DNA of 64,000 nt from Actinomyces ruminicola. GTDB taxonomy: Bacteria; Actinomycetota; Actinomycetes; Actinomycetales; Actinomycetaceae. The stretch is taken from positions 1-64,000 of the forward strand of contig NZ_FNIM01000007.1 of assembly GCF_900103885.1 (NCBI RefSeq), written 5' to 3'. The notes under the pieces are model-generated. The model was given only the letters and a program-made list of their open reading frames with translations. It was not told the origin of the DNA and made no database searches. The translations under genes and the position numbers were made by a program. Shown here in pieces: positions 7,041 to 15,782 of this stretch (the stretch's first letter is position 1; every line of letters starts with the position of its first letter).

Positions 7041-10034
7041 ATGCAGCACCAACGACTCACCCCCGCGCGCGCGGCGCTAAAGGCCTGCGTGATCGCCCTT
7101 GCCTGCGCCACTGCACTCACCGGCTGCGTGAAGCCGCACCCGAATGCCGGCAACCGGCCGGCGCCCTCGCCCGCCGCCTCCGCCGCACCGGCCGACGGCG
7201 CATCCATCCTCAATCCGGAGGACGCCGCCTCGGCCGCGCCGGTGGACGCCCACACCGGCGCCGTGCACACCTGGGGCCACGAAGGCGCCGTCAAGAACGC
7301 CGCGGGCACCATCGCCGACGACCAGGTGCGCCAGTCGCCCTACTACACGGTGCGGGTCGCCCCGGCGCAGTCCCCGCAGGACGCCCAGGAGTCCTTCACC
7401 TACCTGTCCATCCCCCGCAACGGGGAGGGCAAGCGCGGCTACACCAGCTCCGACGGCGCCGAGTTCGCCGCCGACGCCGGGGCCAGCATGTCCTGGTCCA
7501 CCTTCGAGTACGCCACCGACGTCGTCGTCGACGTCACCCTGAACACCGGGGCCACCATCGCCTCCGCCGACGAGGTGACCATCCGCCCCACCTCCCTGAA
7601 CCTGGGCAAGACGCTCGTGGATGAGCGCACCGTCCGCGTGACGGTGCCCGCCTCCGCGGAGGGCCTGCGCTTCTCGGTGGACTTCGATCCCGAGCTCATG
7701 ACGGTCTACGCCAACGCCTCCGGGCTGACCACGCAGGCGGACGGCAACACGGTGATCGAGACCGAGCCGCGCAACTCCCTGGTCATCTTCGCCCAGCCGC
7801 CCGCGCCCGCCGACACCATCCCCACCGCGGCGGACGGTGCCATCGAGTACGTCGAGCCCGGCGAGGTCAAGGACCTGGACTCCACGACGGCGGAAATCCT
7901 CTACTTCAAGCCCGGCACCTACTGGATGGGCTCGGATTACCGAGCCATGCTGCCCGAGAACGTCCGCTGGGTGTACCTGGCGCCGGGCGCCTTCGTCAAG
8001 GGCGCCTTCCGCTTCACCGACCCCACCGAGGCCGACGGCGGCCAGACCGACTACCGGGTCACCGGCTACGGGGTGCTCTCCGGGGAGCAGTACCCCTACG
8101 AGTCCGACACCGCCAACAGCTACCGGCGCAAGGCCGAGGACGCGGACAACTGCCACGCCACCTGTGTGAAGATGCTGCAGTTCGGCTCCTCCGACGCCGA
8201 GCAGACGCTGCGGCTGCAGGGCGTGACCATCAAGGAGCCGCCCTACCACTCCTTCGTGGTCTACGGCAACGAGGACACCTTCCGCATGGACGTGTCCAAC
8301 TACCAGCAGGTGGGCGGCTGGTACTGGCAGACCGACGGCATTGAGCTGTACTCCGGCTCCACCATGCGCAACACCTTCTTCCACGCCAACGACGACGTCC
8401 TCAAGCTCTACCACTCCCAGGTGTCGGTGCGTGACACCGTGGTGTGGAAGAACGAGAACGGGCCGGTCATCCAGTGGGGCTGGTCGCCGCGCAGCATCGA
8501 CGGCGTGGACGTTGACGGCACCGCCATCATTCACAACCGCATGTACTCCGGCGGGGTCGGCTACAACACCTGCGTGTTCAACTCCTCCTCGCACTGGCAG
8601 GACATGAACGCCACCAACACCGCCGATCCCGCCACCACGGTGCGCAACCTGCGCTTCACCAACACCACCGTTGAGGGCGCCGTCAACTGCGCCATGCGCA
8701 TCTACGCGCTGTCCAACACCGAGAACATCGAGATCGACGGCTTCCACATCGACGCCTGGGGCGGCCAGGACCCGCACCTGCAGCAGAGCGTGCTCAGGCT
8801 GCTGACCAGTGCCGACGGCGACCGGGTCACCCTCGGCAACGAGATCACGGACCACAACGGCCTGTACCTGCACAACTACACGGTCGGCGGCGAGGCGATC
8901 CTCAAGGCCGGCGACAACTGGGCCAGCTACGAGACCGGCAGGCTCAACTTCGACGCCGAGACCTGGGACGGGTGGAACGCCGAGGCCGACGGCCAGCCCC
9001 AGGGCCCTGCCCCCGCGCTGGCCGTGAGCGGCCTGACGGACGGCACCACCCTCGCCTCGCGGCAGGTGGAGCTGAGCGGCACCACCGACGCCGCCCGCGT
9101 CGTCGTCACCGTGAACGGCCAGGCGCAGGACGTGCCCGTCACCGCGGGGGCCTTCGACGCAGCGGTGGAGCTGACCGGGATCACCAACACGGTGCGCGTC
9201 GCCGCCTACTCCGACGCCGGGGTGGCGAGTGTCGAGCGCTACGTGGTGCAGGCCTACGGCGAGGCCGTCGGCTTCCTGACCGACCCCCAGGGGGACGACC
9301 ACGGACCCGGCAGCTACACCTACCCCACGGACTCCGCCTTCACCCCCGGCGGCTTCGACCTGACCGCCATGGACGTATACCGCGACGGCGACACCGTCCG
9401 CTTCGTGACCAGCGTCGCCAGCGAGGTCACCAATCCGTGGGGCGCCAACGGCATGAGCACCCAGCGGCTGAACCTCTACCTGCGCGCGGCCGGAGCCGCC
9501 GACGTCGCGGGCACCGACGAGGTGACGGCGCTGCTGCCGGGAACCAACACCTTCGCCGCGGGCGCCTGGGACTTCGCGATCGTCGGCGACGGGCGCAACG
9601 AGGGCGCGGCCTACGGCCCCGGCGTGTACGACGCCGAGGGCACGCGGCTCGGGCCGGTCGCCCTGACGGTGGTGGGCAACCGCATCATCCTCAGCGTCGA
9701 CGCGGGACTCCTGGGCGATCTGGACCTGGCCCGGGCGGGCTACCAGGTGTCCATGTACTCCTCGTCGGAGGACGGGGAGGCGGTCGGCAACGTCCGGCCC
9801 GTCTACTCGCCCGCCTGCTTCGCCGGGCAGACCTGCGAGAGCTGGGTCGCCCAGTACCGCATCGGCGGCGGCAAGGGAGAGCTCACGGGTCAGTCCCCCT
9901 ACGACACCGATCTGACCGACTCCAATGCGATCGACATGATCACGGGGGACGCCGACCAGGCCGCGGTGATGGACCTGAACCAGGAACGCATCGTCGCCCC
10001 CTACGTGACCCTTTCCGCACCCAGCGCCGGGTGA
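7041..10034 (+). CDS. Secreted GH49 dextranase with glucodextranase-type C-terminal modules
   Basis: This is a 997-residue cell-surface lipoprotein (lipobox Cys29, ALTGC) predicted to cut alpha-1,6 links in dextran. Its beta-helix domain carries GH49 signatures: WYWQTDGIELY, HANDDVLKLYHS and NGPVIQWGWSPRS. Asp432, Asp451 and Asp452 keep the 19/20-residue spacing of the catalytic Asp376/395/396 of Penicillium dextranase. After about residue 655 comes a glucodextranase domain-B-like Ig fold (VSGLTDGTTLASRQVELSG). Then follows a module starting DPQGDDHGPGSYTYP, like the C-terminal glucodextranase module (PF09985). The ATG at 7041 follows GAGGAGAG and fits the signal peptide better than the upstream in-frame start at 7008. 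Whether the product is isomaltose or isomaltotriose cannot be told. Confidence 0.88.
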   Translation: MQHQRLTPARAALKACVIALACATALTGCVKPHPNAGNRPAPSPAASAAPADGASILNPEDAASAAPVDAHTGAVHTWGHEGAVKNAAGTIADDQVRQSPYYTVRVAPAQSPQDAQESFTYLSIPRNGEGKRGYTSSDGAEFAADAGASMSWSTFEYATDVVVDVTLNTGATIASADEVTIRPTSLNLGKTLVDERTVRVTVPASAEGLRFSVDFDPELMTVYANASGLTTQADGNTVIETEPRNSLVIFAQPPAPADTIPTAADGAIEYVEPGEVKDLDSTTAEILYFKPGTYWMGSDYRAMLPENVRWVYLAPGAFVKGAFRFTDPTEADGGQTDYRVTGYGVLSGEQYPYESDTANSYRRKAEDADNCHATCVKMLQFGSSDAEQTLRLQGVTIKEPPYHSFVVYGNEDTFRMDVSNYQQVGGWYWQTDGIELYSGSTMRNTFFHANDDVLKLYHSQVSVRDTVVWKNENGPVIQWGWSPRSIDGVDVDGTAIIHNRMYSGGVGYNTCVFNSSSHWQDMNATNTADPATTVRNLRFTNTTVEGAVNCAMRIYALSNTENIEIDGFHIDAWGGQDPHLQQSVLRLLTSADGDRVTLGNEITDHNGLYLHNYTVGGEAILKAGDNWASYETGRLNFDAETWDGWNAEADGQPQGPAPALAVSGLTDGTTLASRQVELSGTTDAARVVVTVNGQAQDVPVTAGAFDAAVELTGITNTVRVAAYSDAGVASVERYVVQAYGEAVGFLTDPQGDDHGPGSYTYPTDSAFTPGGFDLTAMDVYRDGDTVRFVTSVASEVTNPWGANGMSTQRLNLYLRAAGAADVAGTDEVTALLPGTNTFAAGAWDFAIVGDGRNEGAAYGPGVYDAEGTRLGPVALTVVGNRIILSVDAGLLGDLDLARAGYQVSMYSSSEDGEAVGNVRPVYSPACFAGQTCESWVAQYRIGGGKGELTGQSPYDTDLTDSNAIDMITGDADQAAVMDLNQERIVAPYVTLSAPSAG

Positions 10035-10043
10035 CGGGCCTGT

Positions 10044-10113
10044 GCGGGCGGGGGCTCCTCCGCCCCGCCCGCAGTCACCCGGAGAGCGGCCCGCCCGGCC
10101 ACGGGCGGGCCGC
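10044..10113 (+). terminator. Two G/C hairpins between the glycosidase genes
   Basis: Two consecutive perfect stems are visible: GCGGGCGGGGG with its complement (10044-10072), and GCGGCCCGCCC with its complement (10086-10113). They lie inside the operon and could attenuate transcription or stabilise the mRNA of either side. No U-tract follows. Confidence 0.4.
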
Positions 10114-10173
10114 CGCCGGCCGCGCCGTCGGCCCGTGCATTCGCAAGCAGCACAAGAAAGACAAGCAGACTCA

Positions 10174-11988
10174 ATGACCACCATCCAACGCGCACCGCTC
10201 CCGCAGGGACACTCCAACGGCGCCGACCCCCACCCCTGGTGGGCCAACGCCGTCGTCTACCAGGTGTATCCGCGCTCCTTCCAGGACTCCAACGGTGACG
10301 GCTACGGCGACCTGCCCGGCCTGATCTCCCGCCTGGACTACCTGGCCGAACTCGGCGTCGACGTGCTCTGGCTCAGCCCGGTGTACGTCTCCCCGCAGGA
10401 GGACAACGGCTACGACATCGCCGACTACCAGGACATCGACCCGATGTTCGGCACGCTGGCGGACATGGACGCGCTGATCGCCGCCGCCCACGCGCGGGGC
10501 ATCAAGATCGTCATGGACCTGGTGGCCAACCACACCTCCGACGCGCACGCCTGGTTCCAGGCCTCGCGCGCCGGCGACGCCGAGTATGCGGACTTCTACT
10601 GGTGGCAGCCCGCCCGCGAGGGGACCGTGCCGGGCACGCCCGGCGCCGAGCCCAACGACTGGGGCTCCCTGTTCGGCGGACCCGCCTGGACCTGGGACCC
10701 CCAGCGGGGGGCGTACTACCTGCATCTGTTCTCCCCCAAGCAGCCGGACCTGAACTGGGAGAACCCGCGCGTGCGCGAGGCCATCTACCAGATGATGAAC
10801 TGGTGGATGGACCGGGGCGTGGACGGCTTCCGCATGGACGTGATCACCCTGATCTCCAAGCGGCTCGACGACGCCGGCCGCCTGCCCGGCACGCCCGGCG
10901 CCACCATCGCGGCCCTGCCCGCCGGCGGTGACGGGTACTCGTCCGCCATCCCCTTCAGCGCCGACGGGCCGCGGCTGGAGGAGTTCCTGGCGCAGATGCG
11001 CCGCGAGGTGTTCGCCGACCGGGACGGCTTCCTCACCATCGGCGAGGCGATCGGCGTCGACTCCGCGCGCGCCGGGCAGATCACCGACCCGGCCCGTGGC
11101 GAGCTGGACATGCTGTTCCTGTTCGACCACACCGGCATCGACCAGGGCGGGCCCGCCGGCAAGTTCAGCCTCGCCCCCTGGAAGGTGTCCGACCTGCGCG
11201 GCGTGTTCGAGCGCTACGAGCGGGACACGGCCGCAAGCGGCTGGCCCAGCCTGTACTTCTGCAACCACGACCAGCCGCGCGTGGTCTCCCGCTGGGGCGA
11301 CGACTCCACCCCGCAGCTGCGCGCCCGCTCCGCCAAGGCCCTGGCCCTGCTGCTCCACCTGCACCGGGGCACCCCCTTCATCTACCAGGGCGAGGAGCTG
11401 GGCATGACCAACGCCGGCTACACCAGCCTGGTGCAGTACCGCGACGTGGAGTCCGTCAACCTCTACGGCCAGCTGGTGCGCGAGACCGGGGTGGTCGGCC
11501 ACGAGGAGATGATGCGCGGCCTGGCGGCCATGAGCCGGGACAACGCCCGCACCCCCATGCAGTGGGACGGCTCCCGGTTCGCCGGCTTCACCGCCGCGGG
11601 CGGTGCCGGCCCGTGGATCGACGTCAATGACAACCATGTGGAGCTGAACGCCCGGGCGCAGGTCGGTGACCCCGACTCCGTCTTCTCCTTCTACCGGCGC
11701 CTGATCGAGCTGCGGCACACCGAGCCGGTGGTGGTGCTGGGGGACTGGCAGGTGGTCGACCCCGAGACGGAGGTCTACGCCTTCACCCGCCGCCTGGGGC
11801 AGGAGGGGCTGCTCGTCGTCGTGAACCTCTCCGGCCAGCGCGTGCAGCTGCCCGCGGCGAGCGCGGCCCTGATCGGGCAGCCCTCTCCCGAGCGGGTGCT
11901 GATCGCCAATGACGCCCCGGACGACGTCGTCGCCGCCCTGCGGGCCGGACGGCTCGAGCCCTGGTCCGCGCTCGCCTACCGGATCTGA
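10174..11988 (+). CDS. GH13 oligo-1,6-glucosidase / dextran glucosidase
   Basis: This is a 604-residue cytoplasmic glycoside hydrolase with no signal peptide. The (beta/alpha)8 domain shows the GH13 motifs in order: DLVANHTS, GFRMDVIT (nucleophile Asp222), GEAIG (acid/base Glu291) and CNHDQPR (Asp366). Val directly follows the nucleophile. In exo-glucosidases of this group that residue is associated with alpha-1,6 specificity, whereas alpha-1,4 enzymes carry Ala, Gly or Thr. The enzyme would cleave isomalto-oligosaccharides brought in by the neighbouring transporter to glucose. The ATG at 10174 is chosen because the WWANAVVYQVYPRSF start of the fold follows after 24 residues. Its ribosome site is weak. 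Confidence 0.92.
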   Translation: MTTIQRAPLPQGHSNGADPHPWWANAVVYQVYPRSFQDSNGDGYGDLPGLISRLDYLAELGVDVLWLSPVYVSPQEDNGYDIADYQDIDPMFGTLADMDALIAAAHARGIKIVMDLVANHTSDAHAWFQASRAGDAEYADFYWWQPAREGTVPGTPGAEPNDWGSLFGGPAWTWDPQRGAYYLHLFSPKQPDLNWENPRVREAIYQMMNWWMDRGVDGFRMDVITLISKRLDDAGRLPGTPGATIAALPAGGDGYSSAIPFSADGPRLEEFLAQMRREVFADRDGFLTIGEAIGVDSARAGQITDPARGELDMLFLFDHTGIDQGGPAGKFSLAPWKVSDLRGVFERYERDTAASGWPSLYFCNHDQPRVVSRWGDDSTPQLRARSAKALALLLHLHRGTPFIYQGEELGMTNAGYTSLVQYRDVESVNLYGQLVRETGVVGHEEMMRGLAAMSRDNARTPMQWDGSRFAGFTAAGGAGPWIDVNDNHVELNARAQVGDPDSVFSFYRRLIELRHTEPVVVLGDWQVVDPETEVYAFTRRLGQEGLLVVVNLSGQRVQLPAASAALIGQPSPERVLIANDAPDDVVAALRAGRLEPWSALAYRI

Positions 11989-12004
11989 CAGGAGGAACGT
12001 GCCA

Positions 12005-12943
12005 ATGACCACCCTTCCCCAGACGACGCCGACGCGTGCGCGCCTCGGCCTGTGGGCGCGGCTGCGCCACCACCTGTCCCGCTACTGGCAGCTGTGGGTG
12101 ATGGTGGCACCGGCCATCGCCTTCATCGCCGTGTTCTGCTACGTGCCGATGTACGGCGTCCAGCTGGCCTTCCGCGAGTACGACATCACCAAGGGGCTCA
12201 CCGGCGGGGAGTTCGTCGGCCTGGAGTACTTCCGCCAGTTCTTCCGCGACCCCATGTTCACCAGGATCATCGGCAACACGCTGCGCGTCAGCCTGTGGAC
12301 GCTGGTGATGGGCTTCATCGCCCCGATCGTGCTGGCGCTGCTGATCAACCAGATCGGCTCCAAGCGCACCAAGAGCGCGGTGCAGACCATCACCTACATG
12401 CCCCACTTCATCTCCACGGTGGTCATGGTCTCCATGATCAACATCTTCCTGGCCCCGGGCACAGGGCTGGTGGGGCGGCTGCTGGGCGGCACCAACCTCA
12501 TGGGTGAGGCCTCGGCCTTCACCGGCGTGTACTGGGTGACCGAGGTGTGGCAGCACGCCGGCTGGAACTGCATCATCTACCTGGCGGCCCTGTCCTCGGT
12601 GGACCCGGCCCTGTACGAGGCGGCCAAGCTCGACGGCGCCGGACGGCTGCAGCTGATCCGCTACGTGGACCTGCCGGCCATCCTGCCGACGGCGGGAATC
12701 CTGCTGATCCTGAACATGGGCTCCGTGCTGGGGGTCGGCTTCGAGAAGGTCTGGCTGATGCAGAACGCACTGAACATCACCTCCTCGGAGGTGATCGCCA
12801 CCTACACCTACCGGATCGGCATCCTGGGCAGCCAGTTCTCCTACTCCACCGCCATCGGCCTGTTCAACAGCGTCGTGAACTTCATCTTCCTCGTCGTCGC
12901 CAATGGCGTGGCCCGGCGCACCAGCAACACCAGCCTGTTCTAG
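12005..12943 (+). CDS. CUT1 ABC transporter permease (LplB/YtcP-partner type)
   Basis: This is an integral-membrane permease of 312 residues with about six transmembrane segments. It has the binding-protein-dependent transport signature EAAKLDGAGRLQLIRYVDLPAI (the EAA loop, about residues 205-225), which docks on the ATPase. It belongs to the subgroup that pairs with large LplA-type receptors, such as the gene at 5301. The ATG at 12005 follows AGGAGG at a good distance. The GTG six bases earlier would be too close. It starts 16 bases after the glucosidase stop, so it is in the same operon. No ATPase gene is present in the window; a shared MsmK-like ATPase encoded elsewhere is likely. Confidence 0.92.
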   Translation: MTTLPQTTPTRARLGLWARLRHHLSRYWQLWVMVAPAIAFIAVFCYVPMYGVQLAFREYDITKGLTGGEFVGLEYFRQFFRDPMFTRIIGNTLRVSLWTLVMGFIAPIVLALLINQIGSKRTKSAVQTITYMPHFISTVVMVSMINIFLAPGTGLVGRLLGGTNLMGEASAFTGVYWVTEVWQHAGWNCIIYLAALSSVDPALYEAAKLDGAGRLQLIRYVDLPAILPTAGILLILNMGSVLGVGFEKVWLMQNALNITSSEVIATYTYRIGILGSQFSYSTAIGLFNSVVNFIFLVVANGVARRTSNTSLF

Positions 12944-12955
12944 AAGGGATGAGAC

Positions 12956-13906
12956 ATGAGCAACACAGCATCTGTGCCGGCTCCCAAGGTCAGGGTTCCG
13001 CTGCCCGTAGGCGGGCGGCGCGGCCGCGGCTACCGCAAGCAGCCGATGGACCGGATCATCGACGCGGTCATCGCCCTGATCATCGCGGTGATCGTGCTGG
13101 CCGTCGTCTACCCCGTGTGGTTCATCGTCATCGCCTCCTTCTCCGACCCGACGCTGGTGTCCACCGGGCAGGTAACGCTGGTGCCGCGTGGCATCACCTT
13201 CAAGGGGTATGAGCAGATCCTGGCGGACTCGCGCATCTGGACCGGCTACCGCAACACGCTGCTGTACTCCTTCCTGGGCACCGCGGTGAACCTGGTGGTG
13301 ACGCTGCCGGCGGCCTTCGCCATGTCCCGGCGGGAGTTCCGCCCGCGCCGGGTGATCATGTTCTTCTTCGCCTTCACCATGTTCTTCTCCGGCGGGCTCA
13401 TTCCCAGCTACCTGCTCATGCGGCAGCTGGGGCTGCTGAACTCCATGTGGGTGTTCATCCTCCCGGGAGCCTTCAGCGTGTTCAACATGATCATCGCCCG
13501 CTCCTTCTTCGAGAACTCCATCCCGGAGGAGCTGCGCGACGCCGCCCAGGTGGACGGGCTGTCCTACTTCGGCTTCTTCTTCCGCATCGTGATCCCCCTG
13601 TCCGGGGCCATCATCGCGGTGATCGGCCTGTACTACTTCGTGGGCCACTGGAACGACTACTTCACCGGCCTGATCTACATCCACAACCAGGAGCTGCAGC
13701 CCCTGCAGAACGTGCTGCAGATGATCCTGCTGGCCAACCAGACCCAGGCCGGCTCGGCGGGCATGAGCGCCCTGCAGTCGCAGAACTTCGCCGACCAGAT
13801 CAAGTTCGGGGTGATCATCGTCTCCACGGTGCCGCTGCTGATCATCTACCCGTTCCTGCAGAAGTACTTCAACAAGGGCGTCATGATCGGGGCGGTGAAG
13901 GGCTGA
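12956..13906 (+). CDS. CUT1 ABC transporter permease (LplC/YtcP type)
   Basis: This is the second membrane subunit of the importer, 316 residues with about six membrane spans. The EAA loop reads EELRDAAQVDGLSYFGFFFR in the second half, and the tail NKGVMIGAVKG is characteristic of LplC/YtcP proteins. It begins 12 bases after the first permease, with AAGGGATG before the ATG. Together with the gene at 12005 it should form the channel for the oligosaccharides bound by the 5301 lipoprotein. Its stop overlaps the next gene's start by one base (TGATG), showing translational coupling. Confidence 0.92.
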   Translation: MSNTASVPAPKVRVPLPVGGRRGRGYRKQPMDRIIDAVIALIIAVIVLAVVYPVWFIVIASFSDPTLVSTGQVTLVPRGITFKGYEQILADSRIWTGYRNTLLYSFLGTAVNLVVTLPAAFAMSRREFRPRRVIMFFFAFTMFFSGGLIPSYLLMRQLGLLNSMWVFILPGAFSVFNMIIARSFFENSIPEELRDAAQVDGLSYFGFFFRIVIPLSGAIIAVIGLYYFVGHWNDYFTGLIYIHNQELQPLQNVLQMILLANQTQAGSAGMSALQSQNFADQIKFGVIIVSTVPLLIIYPFLQKYFNKGVMIGAVKG

Positions 13907-14592
13907 TGGGAGGGGTGGCACTCGGCTACGAGCGACTGTGCCGGGTGATCATGCTGGTGGCCACCATCAACGCCGCCTTCGTGGCGCACACGCTGGCTGG
14001 GGCGGTGGTGATCGGATTCTTCCCCTCGGTGGGCGCCGCCTTCACCACCTACCGCACCTGGATGCTGGACCAGGACCACGCCTGGAGGGCCCGGCGCGCC
14101 TGGCAGGTCTTCCACGCCGCCTGGCGCGCCGAACTGCGCGGGGCCAACCGCTTCGGCTGGGCGCAGGCGGCCGTGGGTGCGCTGCTGGCCTGGGACTACT
14201 ACCTGGCCAACTGGAACCTGCTGGGCGGGGCCGTGGGCATCGGCGTGTCCGGGCTGCTGCTGGTGATCAACGCCGTCTACGCCGTGGTGGCGCTGGCGGC
14301 CTGGGCGGTGCGCGCCCACGCGGAGGCGCCGCTGGGCTGGATACTGCGGGCCGCCGTCGCCGTGGTCTGCCGGGCGCGCTGCGCGCTGAGCATGGTGGTG
14401 CTGCTGGGCGTGTCGGCCTGGGTGTGGAGCCGCTGGCCCGGCGTGTTCGTGGCCTTCGGACCGTCCATGGTCGTGGGCGTGGTGGCTGCGTCCGTGTACA
14501 CCTTCGGCGGCCTGCCGGGGATGGGGGTGTCGGTCCTCGGCGGGCGGCGCAAGGTATCGGCGGGACATCCGGCTGCGGCGTCGGCGCTGTAG
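13906..14592 (+). CDS. DUF624 (YesL-type) membrane protein
   Basis: This is a 228-residue protein with several hydrophobic segments. It has the pattern of the DUF624/YesL family, which accompanies CUT1 sugar transporters in Firmicutes and Actinobacteria. The role is not established; an accessory to transport or its control is inferred from context. The ATG overlaps the permease stop codon, so it is the last gene of the dextran operon. A related gene ends the second sugar operon at 19051-19701. Confidence 0.75.
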   Translation: MGGVALGYERLCRVIMLVATINAAFVAHTLAGAVVIGFFPSVGAAFTTYRTWMLDQDHAWRARRAWQVFHAAWRAELRGANRFGWAQAAVGALLAWDYYLANWNLLGGAVGIGVSGLLLVINAVYAVVALAAWAVRAHAEAPLGWILRAAVAVVCRARCALSMVVLLGVSAWVWSRWPGVFVAFGPSMVVGVVAASVYTFGGLPGMGVSVLGGRRKVSAGHPAAASAL

Positions 14593-14609
14593 GCCTGGAA
14601 CCACCCCTG

Positions 14610-14692
14610 CCCTTTGCTACGAGCTTTTGCGCTCTGATCCGATGGGTATACCCGCACACCAGGGTGCAAAAGCTCGCAGGAGGACGCAAAGT
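14610..14692. repeat. Hairpin repeat element R2, copy 1
   Basis: An element of about 80 bp contains CGAGCTTTTGCGCTCT, then GATCCGATGGGTAT, then AGGGTGCAAAAGCTCG, so its ends pair into a stem. Outer CTTTG/CAAAG bases extend the inverted repeat. A nearly identical copy lies at 15290-15375. It could act as a terminator after the dextran operon or be a small non-autonomous mobile element. Confidence 0.65.
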
Positions 14693-14780
14693 GTCGGGGT
14701 ACATCCGAGTGGTGGGAGCGCCCGCATGTGGTGGTGAGTCGCCGGGTACACTGTGGTGAGCCCGGCCTAAGGAGAGTCCC

Positions 14781-15008
14781 ATGAGCGTCACCGGTGAAAG
14801 CGCACGGCGTCGTCGGCCGACGGCTCGGCAACTGGCCGCGCAGTTCCTCTGGAGCCTGCTCGTCGCGCGAGTCCTCCTGGGGCTGGAGAACGGCAACTTG
14901 CTGTCTATCGAGGCCTGGCTGACCCCGCGCGTCTGGCTTTACCCGCTCTTCTTCGGGGTCATGGGCGTGTACTCCTACCTGTACTGGACGCGCCACCGGG
15001 ACGACTGA
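14781..15008 (+). CDS. Small membrane protein of unknown function
   Basis: This is a 75-residue product with a positively charged N-terminus (SARRRRPTARQ) and one or two hydrophobic segments, ending YSYLYWTRHRDD. AAGGAGAG lies at proper spacing before the ATG, which makes translation likely. I do not recognise the family. It lies alone between two R2 repeat copies, with a low-confidence membrane ORF directly after it. Confidence 0.6.
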   Translation: MSVTGESARRRRPTARQLAAQFLWSLLVARVLLGLENGNLLSIEAWLTPRVWLYPLFFGVMGVYSYLYWTRHRDD

Positions 15009-15017
15009 GACCTCAGC

Positions 15018-15275
15018 TTGCTTGGACGCGGCCGTGGCGGCGTCCGGATCATTAGGGCTGCGCGGCGCGAGTCCCTGGCCGCGATCGGGCCCTTGGTGGG
15101 CTTCTTTGTCATAGCCTGGTTCGGGCATCCGGCGGGCGCGCCTGCGTCGTGGAACTGGGGGCAGGCGCCGGTCACCGAGGCGGGCTCCTGGGTGGTTGCC
15201 GTCGCTCTGTTGACGGCGGGGCTTTTCACGTGCGCTCGACGCTGGCGCGGGGAGCTCGGACTGCCGCGTCCCTGA
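15018..15275 (+). CDS. Possible small membrane protein
   Basis: This is a TTG-started frame of 85 residues with two hydrophobic stretches (AAIGPLVGFFVIAWF and WVVAVALLTAGLF), starting nine bases after the preceding gene. There is no ribosome site and no recognised family. The hydrophobic pattern and the tight spacing are the only support. Confidence 0.35.
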   Translation: MLGRGRGGVRIIRAARRESLAAIGPLVGFFVIAWFGHPAGAPASWNWGQAPVTEAGSWVVAVALLTAGLFTCARRWRGELGLPRP

Positions 15276-15289
15276 CGCAGGAACACGTC

Positions 15290-15375
15290 CTTTACCTCTG
15301 GTACGAGCTTTTGCACCCTGATCCGATGGGTATGCCCGCACACCAGGGTGCAAAAGCTCGTAGTAGGAGACAAAG
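15290..15375. repeat. Hairpin repeat element R2, copy 2
   Basis: This copy matches the one at 14610-14692 across CGAGCTTTTGC, GATCCGATGGGTAT, CCCGCACACC, AGGGTGCAAAAGCTCG and the following AGGAG(A/G)CAAAG, with a few substitutions. Its right end coincides with the point where a PIN-toxin reading frame on the minus strand stops making sense. Confidence 0.65.
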
Positions 15376-15452
15376 GGTCGCAGCAGGGCTCGCATTCTGG
15401 CATCGCCGCGCTCAAGCGCCAGCAGCGCCCCGGTGTCCAGGGTCAGGCCCAT
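15372..15452 (-). pseudogene. Truncated VapC-type PIN-domain toxin
   Basis: From an ATG at 15452, with a GCGAGG ribosome-like site before it, the minus strand encodes MGLTLDTGALLALERGD followed by ARMRALL. This is the N-terminus of an actinobacterial PIN toxin, with its first catalytic Asp at residue 6. The match ends after about 26 residues, at the edge of R2 copy 2, and the frame then runs through the repeat. No antitoxin gene was found upstream. It is a remnant, and the element may have caused the truncation. Confidence 0.55.
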
Positions 15453-15782
15453 GACCTCGCCGTCCGTGTTCAAGCCAGGTGCGGTACAGGGGAGGGTGGG
15501 CCCGGGCGGCGCTGCACACACCCGTCGGCCTGCAATGGGGGCCGTCGTCTTTGCAAAAGGGTTACAGGACTGTGCCGCGAGCCTGCACAAAACCCCGCAT
15601 AAATCCGCGAATTGCCCGAATCGGGCTTGCAAGGCTTGCAAGGAGGTGGGGCGTCGTGTGTAATGGGGAGGCCAATGCTGCCGTCGCGCGTGGGGCCGCT
15701 CCGTGGCTCATGACTCACGATTGGCAGTCGCTCTCTACACGGGCCCTAGGCTCTACAACTCCACGTCCAAGGGAGGACATTC
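15453..15782. other. Intergenic region upstream of the second sugar operon
   Basis: No gene is supported. The stretch holds the direct repeat CTTGCAAGG at 15627-15645, which may be an operator for the operon starting at 15783. A clear promoter could not be assigned. Confidence 0.4.

Noticed and set aside
5217-7052. A 611-codon minus-strand frame opposite the first binding-protein gene
   Set aside because: Same kind of compositional shadow; the plus strand encodes a full lipoprotein with signal peptide.
7077-10247. A 1056-codon open frame on the minus strand opposite the dextranase gene
   Set aside because: It is an antisense shadow caused by high GC: Val/Gly/His-rich, no family motif, while the plus-strand frame has complete GH49 signatures.
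15433-15663. Cys-rich ORF of 76 codons upstream of the second sugar operon
   Set aside because: It runs antisense to the PIN remnant and through the operon's promoter region, with no ribosome site.
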